Below are positions 57,714 through 64,000 of a stretch of DNA of 64,000 nt, in pieces. The number at the start of each line of letters is the position of its first letter. Position 1 is the stretch's first letter. The notes under the pieces were generated by a model. It was not told the DNA's origin. It was given only the letters and a program-made list of their open reading frames with translations, and did not search any database. This stretch comes from Candidatus Lindowbacteria bacterium RIFCSPLOWO2_12_FULL_62_27 (GTDB lineage: Bacteria > Lindowbacteria > 2-12-FULL-62-27). The stretch is taken from assembly GCA_001784175.1 (NCBI GenBank), contig MFPR01000001.1, positions 1-64,000 of the forward strand, in the 5' to 3' direction. A program made the position numbers and the translations under genes.

Positions 57714-59648
57714 ATGGCGCAGGATTCAACATCCGCAGGCGGCGCCGATCCCACGGGGCCGCCCCCCACGGAAAGCTCCGAGCCGCAGGAAAAACTGTGG
57801 CCGCTCGTGCTGGCGGCGCTCGGGGTCGTCTACGGCGACATCGGCACCAGCCCGCTCTACGCGATCAAACTCTGTTTTTCCGGACACCATGGCATCTCGC
57901 CGAGCGAAGAGAACATCATCGGCGTTATGTCGCTCGTGTTCTGGTCCGTCAGCTTCGTGGTCGCCTTCAAGTACCTCTGGTTCGTTCTGCGCGCGGACAA
58001 TCACGGCGAGGGCGGGATCCTGGCGCTTCTGGCGGTGGCCAGTCGACGCAAGGACCGGACCGGCAACGGCCCGCCCACCGCCATGATCATCCTGGTGCTC
58101 TTCGGCGCCGCGCTTCTATTCGGCGACGGGATCATCACGCCCGCGATCTCGGTGCTCAGCGCCGTCGAAGGCCTGAGCGTCGCGACCAAGGCCGCCGAAC
58201 CGTACGTTCTGCCGATCACGACCGGCATTTTGCTGGCGCTCTTTCTGATCCAAAAGAAAGGGACGGGCAACATCGGCCGGGTCTTCGGGGTCGTCATGAT
58301 CGTATGGTTCTCGAGCCTTGCGGTGATCGGCCTTGCGCACATCCTCCGGCATCCGCATGTGCTCCGGGCCATCCATCCGCTGTACGCAGTGGAATTCGTG
58401 ACGCGATCGGGCTCGGCCGTCCTGTGGGTTCTGGGCGGCGTGTTTCTCTGCGTGACCGGCACGGAAGCGATGTACGCCGACATGGGCCATTTTGGCCGGC
58501 CGGCGATCCGCCGCGGCTGGTTTGGACTTGTGATGCCGAGCCTGGTGTTGAACTATTTCGGCCAGGGTGCGCTCCTCCTCGGACATCCGGAATACGCGGA
58601 GTCGCCCTTTTATTACATGGTGCCCCGATGGGGGCTGTATCCGATGGTCGTACTCGCAACCGCCGCGACGATCATCGCGTCCCAAGCGCTCATTTCCGGC
58701 GCGTTTTCGCTCAATCGACAGGCGATGCAGCTCGGCTACTGTCCCCGGCTGACCGTCGTTCACACCTCTTCGGCCCATGAGGGGCAGATTTACATTCCGG
58801 AAGTCAACTGGACGCTGATGGTGTCCTGCATCGCACTCGTGTGGGGATTCCGAACGTCTGAGAACCTCGCCGCAGCCTACGGCATTGCCGTAACCGGCGA
58901 CATGGTGATCACGACCTGCATGTTCTACGTCGTGACTCGCCGGACCTGGGACTGGGCGTGGTGGCGGGCGGCGATGCTCGCGGCGGCGTTTCTCGCCGTG
59001 GACCTGACCTTCTTGACCGCCAACTCCCTCAAATTCTTTCAGGGCGGCTGGGCGCCGATCCTGATGGCCCTCTGCATTTTCACCTTGATGACCACATGGA
59101 AGGACGGCCGGAAACGCTTGGCGAAGCATTTCGCGGCCAAGATCATGCCGCTGGAGGAATTTCTGAAAAAAATCACGGAGCGGAAGACCCCGCGCGTGCC
59201 GGGCACCGCCGTGTTTCTCACGGCAAACCCCACCGGCGTCCCCCCGATCCTCGTCCATCACTGGGAACACATCGGATCGCTCCACGAGCGTATCGTGCTC
59301 CTGTCGATCATGGGTTCCAACGTCCCCCGCGTGGCGGCCAAACACCGTCTGGCCGTCCGGGATATCGGGCAGGGATTCCATCAGGTGTCGTCCGTCTACG
59401 GATACATGCAGACACCCAACGTGCCGGTGGTCCTTCAAAGCTGCGAGTATCTCGGCCTGCCGATCGACCCGAAAACCGTCACCTATTTTCTGGGCCGCGA
59501 AACGCTCATGCCCTACGGCCGGTCCGGCATGCCGTACTGGCGAAAAGTCCTGTTCATTCTGATCTCCCGAAACTCCCGCAGCGCCACCGCCTATTTCGGC
59601 ATCCCGGCCGGACAGGTCGAGGAACTCGGGATGCAGGTGGAACTTTGA
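57714..59648 (+). CDS. kup: Kup-family potassium uptake protein
   Basis: The protein has 644 residues. Its N-terminal membrane half (12 helices) has the Kup signature LGVVYGDIGTSPLYAIK and VSFVVAFKYLWFVLRADNHGEGGILALLA. A cytoplasmic C-terminal domain of ~190 residues ends the protein. Kup carriers bring in K+ with H+. ATG 57714 is set by GGAGGAG six bases upstream. The c-di-AMP riboswitch in its leader fits known control of K+ importers. A DUF1538 membrane protein and a PII-like protein follow. Confidence 0.94.
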   Translation: MAQDSTSAGGADPTGPPPTESSEPQEKLWPLVLAALGVVYGDIGTSPLYAIKLCFSGHHGISPSEENIIGVMSLVFWSVSFVVAFKYLWFVLRADNHGEGGILALLAVASRRKDRTGNGPPTAMIILVLFGAALLFGDGIITPAISVLSAVEGLSVATKAAEPYVLPITTGILLALFLIQKKGTGNIGRVFGVVMIVWFSSLAVIGLAHILRHPHVLRAIHPLYAVEFVTRSGSAVLWVLGGVFLCVTGTEAMYADMGHFGRPAIRRGWFGLVMPSLVLNYFGQGALLLGHPEYAESPFYYMVPRWGLYPMVVLATAATIIASQALISGAFSLNRQAMQLGYCPRLTVVHTSSAHEGQIYIPEVNWTLMVSCIALVWGFRTSENLAAAYGIAVTGDMVITTCMFYVVTRRTWDWAWWRAAMLAAAFLAVDLTFLTANSLKFFQGGWAPILMALCIFTLMTTWKDGRKRLAKHFAAKIMPLEEFLKKITERKTPRVPGTAVFLTANPTGVPPILVHHWEHIGSLHERIVLLSIMGSNVPRVAAKHRLAVRDIGQGFHQVSSVYGYMQTPNVPVVLQSCEYLGLPIDPKTVTYFLGRETLMPYGRSGMPYWRKVLFILISRNSRSATAYFGIPAGQVEELGMQVEL

Positions 59649-59673
59649 CGGCCAAGATTCAGCCATTTTTGTC

Positions 59674-59701
59674 TTGACAACATGAAACGCCCTAATGTAC
59701 G
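59674..59701 (+). promoter_or_regulatory. Possible promoter between kup and the DUF1538 gene
   Basis: A perfect TTGACA (59674-59679) is followed after 16 bases by TGTACG (59696-59701), a poor -10. It could allow the DUF1538-PII pair to be transcribed separately from kup. Confidence 0.35.
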
Positions 59702-59736
59702 CAGGGGGAGTTGAAAACCGGCATAGAGGGGAGAGC

Positions 59737-61434
59737 ATGAGCGCTACCGGACAAGTTCAGAACCCGCAGCCCGTCGCAGTCACCTACAACGTCAAGCTTA
59801 CGCCCCGCTTGGTGCTGGCCATTGTCGGTCCGTACGTCTTCGACAAAATCGCCGAACAAGTCAAAGCCATGATCCCAATCTGCCTGTTTCTGGTCGTGTT
59901 TCAGATGCTCGTGTTCCGGATGGCGATTCCGGACGCGGTGGGCATCTCTCTGGGGCTGTGCGGCGTCATCATGGGACTCATGTTTTTCATCGACGGCCTC
60001 CGGATCGGCGTCATGCCGCTCGGGGAAAACATTGGCTCGACATTGCCGGCCAAGGCGAAACTGCCGGTGATTCTCACCGCCGCGTGTCTCCTCGGCGCCA
60101 TGGCCAACATGGCCGAGCCGGCCATCGGGACACTCCGGATTCTCGGGCAGAAGATCCCTTACGAAAAGGCGCCGTTGCTTTTTGATTTTCTGAACAACCG
60201 CACCGAGTTTATCCTGTGGGTGGTTTCGCTCGGCGTGGGAGTCGGCGCCATGAACGGCATATTCCGGTTTGTGAAGGGCTGGTCGCTCAAGTTCACCATC
60301 GTACCGGGGCTGTCCATCGCCGTCATTCTGACCATCATCTCGGCGTTTGACGAGCAGGTGAAACACATCCTCGGAATGGCTTGGGACGCCGGCGGCATCA
60401 CCACCGGCACCGTCACCGCCCCGCTCGTGCTGGCGCTCGGCGTCGGCATGGCGTCGGCCCTGGGCAAGAGCGATTCCGGGATGAGCGGGTTCGGCATCAT
60501 CACGCTCTGCTCGATCTGGCCCATCGTGGCGATGCTGTCCGTGGCGCTGTACTGCTCATGGACCGGCAATTACATGACGCCGGATCAATATCAGGCGTTT
60601 GTCGCCGCGGGGGCGGGCGGCGCGACGGAATCCGCGTCGACGAATATCCTGGCCCTGATCGGCGAAAATTTTCTGGCCTCGGCCCAGGTGATTATCCCCC
60701 TGATCGGCCTTCTGGTCATCATCCAGAAATTCGTGCTGAGAGACGAGATCCGGAATGTCGACCAGGTGGTCGCCGGCGTCATCTTCACGCTCATCGGTCT
60801 TATGCTGTTCAAGATCGGCCTGGCGACCGGACTCAATCCGTTCGGGGAGAAGGTCGGGCACGACGCAGCCATTTCGTTTTCGAATTCCGGATTTGAGGCA
60901 TTCCTGCCGGCCGGCGCGGCGGACGGGCGGTACGGCAAGCTGTGGGGCACGATCATCGTGATGTTTTTCGGCTTTCTCGCCGGCTACGGCGCGACGCTGG
61001 CCGAGCCGGCCCTGGTCACGCTCGGGCTTACGGTGGAAGACCTCACGGCGGGAGCGTTCAAAAAATATCTGCTGATGCATTCCGTGGGATTCGGCGTCGG
61101 CATCGGGCTTGTCATCGGAGTTGCCAAGATCATTTACGGCTGGAACGCCATGGCCATCGTCCTTCCGAGCTACGCGCTTGTGCTCTTCCTCACCATGATC
61201 AGCGACGAAAAATACGTGAACTTCGGCTGGGACAGCGGCGGCGTCACCACGGGAGACATCACGTCGCCCGTCTTGATTTCGCTCGGATTGGGCGTCGCCG
61301 GCGGGGCCGGCGGGTTTGACGGATTCTGCCTGATCGCCATGGGGTCGGTCTGGCCGATCATTTCGGTTTTGACGCTCGGACTCATCATCAACAAGACGAC
61401 ACCTTTCGTGCAGGCGCAGAAGGCGCGGGGATAA
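59737..61434 (+). CDS. DUF1538-family membrane protein (duplicated transporter-like fold)
   Basis: The protein has 565 residues from ATG 59737 (GGGGAGAG upstream). About 12-14 helices form two related halves. The first has NIGSTLPAKAKLPVILTAA, LLGAMANMAEPAIGTLR and WDAGGITTGTVTAPLVLALGVG. The second has FFGFLAGYGATLAEPALVTLG and WDSGGVTTGDITSPVLISLGLG. The repeated AEPA and DSGG(I/V)TTG motifs suggest an inverted-repeat transporter with paired substrate hairpins. Substrate unknown; the kup neighbour suggests a cation. A PII-like gene follows. Confidence 0.85.
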   Translation: MSATGQVQNPQPVAVTYNVKLTPRLVLAIVGPYVFDKIAEQVKAMIPICLFLVVFQMLVFRMAIPDAVGISLGLCGVIMGLMFFIDGLRIGVMPLGENIGSTLPAKAKLPVILTAACLLGAMANMAEPAIGTLRILGQKIPYEKAPLLFDFLNNRTEFILWVVSLGVGVGAMNGIFRFVKGWSLKFTIVPGLSIAVILTIISAFDEQVKHILGMAWDAGGITTGTVTAPLVLALGVGMASALGKSDSGMSGFGIITLCSIWPIVAMLSVALYCSWTGNYMTPDQYQAFVAAGAGGATESASTNILALIGENFLASAQVIIPLIGLLVIIQKFVLRDEIRNVDQVVAGVIFTLIGLMLFKIGLATGLNPFGEKVGHDAAISFSNSGFEAFLPAGAADGRYGKLWGTIIVMFFGFLAGYGATLAEPALVTLGLTVEDLTAGAFKKYLLMHSVGFGVGIGLVIGVAKIIYGWNAMAIVLPSYALVLFLTMISDEKYVNFGWDSGGVTTGDITSPVLISLGLGVAGGAGGFDGFCLIAMGSVWPIISVLTLGLIINKTTPFVQAQKARG

Positions 61435-61454
61435 CGCAATCAGAGGAGGCATCC

Positions 61455-61808
61455 ATGTCGGAGGATAAAAAAAGCAAGGCGTTAAAAATGATCATTGCGA
61501 TCGTGCAGCGCGGGAAGGCGGACACTCCGGTCAACGCGGCCATCAAGGCGGGCGCGCCGGCCGCGACGGTCTTTTTCGGCCGCGGCCAGGGCATGCGCGA
61601 GCGGCTGGGTATTTTGGGTGTCGCGGTCCAGCCGGAGAAGGAGATCATTTTCGTCATTCTGGAGGAATGGCTCGTCGACCAGGTGCTGGCCGCGATGGTA
61701 AAGGCCGGCCACCTGGACAAACCCGGCATCGGGTTCGTCTTTGTCGTCCCGGTCGACCGTGCCGTCGGATTCGTCGAGGCGGAGGAACTGGCGAAGTCAT
61801 CGGCCTGA
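61455..61808 (+). CDS. PII-like signalling protein
   Basis: The protein has 117 residues with the PII ferredoxin-like fold pattern: KALKMIIAIVQRGKADTPVNAAIKAG, then a short T-loop region VFFGRGQGMRERLGILGVAVQPEKEIIFVIL and a B/C-loop IGFVFVVPVDRAVGF. The T-loop lacks the uridylylation Tyr of GlnB. It follows the DUF1538 gene by 20 bp with GAGGAGG-type binding site, so it probably senses a nucleotide and regulates that membrane protein, as GlnK does for AmtB. Confidence 0.85.
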   Translation: MSEDKKSKALKMIIAIVQRGKADTPVNAAIKAGAPAATVFFGRGQGMRERLGILGVAVQPEKEIIFVILEEWLVDQVLAAMVKAGHLDKPGIGFVFVVPVDRAVGFVEAEELAKSSA

Positions 61809-61812
61809 TCGT

Positions 61813-64000
61813 TTGAGTTCGGACCTGCTGGATCGCCTGAAGGCGATCAAATCGGACCTGATGGACGTTTATCGCGCCAAGTTCGATCCGGGCCGCATCG
61901 AGGCCCTCGTCAGAAGTACGCCAGACCGCATGAAACCTTTCAAGCGCCATCCTCTCTTCACCAGCGCCGGCGGGCGGCTCGCCCAATTCGAAGAAGGCCT
62001 GCGCGCGCTCGAACGGGCCGCGCCGCCGATGCGGGAAACGCTATTTTGGCCGGCCCTCGATACCTTTTCCGACCTCTGCCGGCTCGCGCTCCAGTCCGAC
62101 ATCCAGTACCTGCCGGGCATCGGGCCGGCCCGGGCGGAGCACTTCAGGAAAAAAAATATCGACACCGTGCTCGACCTCCTGCTGACCCCGCCCAGAAATT
62201 ATCAGGACCGCCGGTCGGTCTCGTGGGTCTCCGAGTCCCAGGTGGGAGAGCAGGTCACGCTGTTCGCGCTGGTGCGGCGGTTCAACGTCATCCGGTCGAG
62301 ATACCGCCGGGGCGCAGCCCGGCTCGAAATGTCGGTCCAGAAATGCGCGGCGGAAGTCCGCCCGCAGGATTCCCTGCTCAACGATTCGCTCCTGCCGCCG
62401 GACGACCGCGGGCCGGAGCCGCCGGCACAGGAAAGTTTGACGGTGATTTTTTTCGGCCAGCCGTATCTCGAAAAGGTTTTCAAGGCCGGCGACCGGGTCT
62501 TTTTCAGTGGCCGCCTGGAGCTGTATCGGGGTCGGCTGCAGCTCATCAATCCGGAATTTGAAGTTGAGCGGGACGAGGAGGCCGCCGAGGCCGGGGAGGC
62601 CGGGCCGCCACGATTGGGTGTCATTCCTATATATTCTCTCACGGAGGGCATCACGCAGCGGACGTACCGGCGCCTTGTGTTCCGCGCGGTTCACAACTAC
62701 GCGGACCTGTTCGTCGAACACATCCCGCAAAAAATCCGGGACGCGCAGGCGCTGCCGGCGGTGTCCGACGCGATTCACGGCCTGCATTTTCCGGCGGAGC
62801 CCGAGGACATCGGCCGCGCGAGGCGCCGGCTCCGCTTTGACGAGCTTTTCCTGTACCAGCTCGTCGTCCTCCACTTGCGGTCGGAGCTTGAGACCCTCTC
62901 GAAAAACCGCGCGTACAGCTCCCGCGACCTGGAGGAGCGGTACTTGAAGGCGTTTCGAGGCGATCTGACGCGGGCGCAGAGCCGGGCCTGGGAGGAAATC
63001 CGCGCCGATCTGGACCGCCCGGCCGTGATGAACCGCCTGCTGTTCGGAGACGTCGGGTCGGGCAAGACGCTCGTGGCGGAGCTGGCATGCCTCCATGTGA
63101 TCGGTTCCGGCCATCAGGCGCTGATTCTGGCGCCGACCGAGGTCCTGGCCGAGCAGCATTTCTCGACGCTGCAGCGGGACCTCGAGCCGCTGGGCGTGCG
63201 GGCGGGGCTTTTGAAGGGCGGCATGAGCGCGGCCAAAAAACGGGAATTGAAATCCGGACTCGCCGATGGAACCATCCAGATCATGGTCGGGACGCATGCC
63301 CTGATTCAGGAGGACGTCGCCTTGCATTCGCCTGCCCTCTTCGTCATCGACGAGCAGCACCGCTTCGGCGTGCTCCAGCGCGCGGCGCTGCACGAAAAAG
63401 GATTGAACGCCGACCTTCTCATCATGAGCGCCACCCCGATCCCGCGGACGCTCCAGATGACGCTCTTCGGCGACCTCAATGTCTCCTTCCTCGACGAACG
63501 GCCGCCCGGCGCGCCGCCGCCGCCGAACACGGAGCTGATGCCGGATATCCCGGAGTCGCGCGCGGCCGCCAAAAAAATCATCCTGGCCGCGCTCGAGGCC
63601 GGCGACCGGGTCTACGTCATTTATCCGCTGATTGAGGAATCAGAGGTCATGGATGTCCGGGCCGCGACGGTGCAGAAGGACAGGATTGAAAAAGCGTTCC
63701 CAAAGGCCCGCGTGGGCCTTCTGCACGGCCGGATGGCAAGCGAGGAGAAGGAGTCGGCGTTCCGCAAATTCCGCGACGGCGACATGGACATCCTCGTGTC
63801 GACGACGGTCATCGAGGTCGGCATCGACGTTCCGAAGGCGAACCTGATCGTCATCGAAAACGCCGAGCGATTTGGCCTCTCCCAGCTCCATCAATTGCGC
63901 GGCCGCGTGGGCCGGCACACCCGGCAGGGGCTCTGTGTGGCGTTACACTCATCGAACGCGGGCGCTGAAACCATCGAACGGCTCAGGATTTTCGCCCGGA
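61813..64000 (+). CDS. recG: ATP-dependent DNA helicase RecG (partial, runs off right edge)
   Basis: About 729 residues are visible from TTG 61813 (ATG 61861 is the first ATG). The N-terminal ~115 residues are an extra helical extension, as in longer RecG proteins. The wedge OB-fold begins near DIQYLPGIGPARAEHFRKKNI and VLDLLLTPPRNYQDR. Helicase motifs are GDVGSGKT (412-419), DEQHRFGVLQR (box II), SATPIPRTLQMT (III), TTVIEVGIDVP (V) and QLHQLRGRVGR (VI). It remodels stalled replication forks and branched DNA. The sequence ends before the C-terminus. Confidence 0.95.
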   Translation, partial: MSSDLLDRLKAIKSDLMDVYRAKFDPGRIEALVRSTPDRMKPFKRHPLFTSAGGRLAQFEEGLRALERAAPPMRETLFWPALDTFSDLCRLALQSDIQYLPGIGPARAEHFRKKNIDTVLDLLLTPPRNYQDRRSVSWVSESQVGEQVTLFALVRRFNVIRSRYRRGAARLEMSVQKCAAEVRPQDSLLNDSLLPPDDRGPEPPAQESLTVIFFGQPYLEKVFKAGDRVFFSGRLELYRGRLQLINPEFEVERDEEAAEAGEAGPPRLGVIPIYSLTEGITQRTYRRLVFRAVHNYADLFVEHIPQKIRDAQALPAVSDAIHGLHFPAEPEDIGRARRRLRFDELFLYQLVVLHLRSELETLSKNRAYSSRDLEERYLKAFRGDLTRAQSRAWEEIRADLDRPAVMNRLLFGDVGSGKTLVAELACLHVIGSGHQALILAPTEVLAEQHFSTLQRDLEPLGVRAGLLKGGMSAAKKRELKSGLADGTIQIMVGTHALIQEDVALHSPALFVIDEQHRFGVLQRAALHEKGLNADLLIMSATPIPRTLQMTLFGDLNVSFLDERPPGAPPPPNTELMPDIPESRAAAKKIILAALEAGDRVYVIYPLIEESEVMDVRAATVQKDRIEKAFPKARVGLLHGRMASEEKESAFRKFRDGDMDILVSTTVIEVGIDVPKANLIVIENAERFGLSQLHQLRGRVGRHTRQGLCVALHSSNAGAETIERLRIFAR

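Overview
The window is about 63% GC with short intergenic gaps and many start/stop overlaps of the ATGA, GTGA or TTGA type. It looks like chromosomal DNA of an uncultured, free-living, Gram-negative bacterium. Pointers to this are a Tat-exported molybdenum hydroxylase, lipoprotein signals, a sigma54-type regulator, PilZ, HD-GYP and HDOD signalling proteins, and a CGFS glutaredoxin/BolA pair. The mix recalls former Deltaproteobacteria or a candidate phylum; the sequence alone does not settle the taxonomy. No rRNA, tRNA, CRISPR array, prophage or insertion sequence was recognised.

Layout. 1-994 (minus) is the 5' part of a secreted fibronectin-III-like repeat protein, preceded by an AT-rich gap with a CRP-type palindrome. 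1630-2991 (minus) is an ATP-cone/uridine-kinase fusion. 3060-8234 (plus) couples a solute-binding-like protein to an NtrY/NtrX two-component pair. 8291-9657 is a small accessory island: an Xre/RES toxin-antitoxin module flanked by a 93% identical 178-bp direct duplication of the regulator's 3' end, with a decayed regulator remnant and a 61-residue gene. 9749-15473 is an operon for a PaoABC-like periplasmic aldehyde oxidoreductase followed by a Cys-rich small protein, a cNMP-binding-domain protein and an exported protein. 15480-24193 holds panE, a D-aminoacylase relative, two transporters, a coiled-coil protein, RNase R and a CmcI-like protein, with a perfect 54-bp palindrome at 18818-18871.

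24220-33570 is mostly housekeeping: a site-2 protease, trpS, glpX, sppA, a gamma carbonic anhydrase, a phosphatase, ppdK under a second CRP-type site, RNase HI and metF. 33594-38342 holds PilZ, BolA, Grx4, an acyl-CoA dehydrogenase, a hexapeptide transferase and a lipoprotein hydrolase. 38389-42680 holds a sulfatase-fold protein, a NamZ-like muramidase and an unrecognised protein carrying the motif pattern of archaeo-eukaryotic primases. 42689-57449 is a long minus-strand run: a degenerate HD-GYP protein, 8-oxoguanine deaminase, a HAD 5'-nucleotidase, a heterodimeric ABC exporter, RlmB, CysS, IspF, and a response regulator/histidine kinase/HDOD cluster.

57577-61808 is a coherent potassium locus: a ydaO-type c-di-AMP riboswitch in front of kup, then a DUF1538 membrane protein with a PII-like protein. 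A recG gene runs off the right edge.

Strongest leads: the primase-like protein, the duplication-flanked TA island, the riboswitch-kup-DUF1538-PII locus, the 54-bp palindrome, a dispersed double-hairpin repeat at two protein ends, and an apparent AUC start codon.
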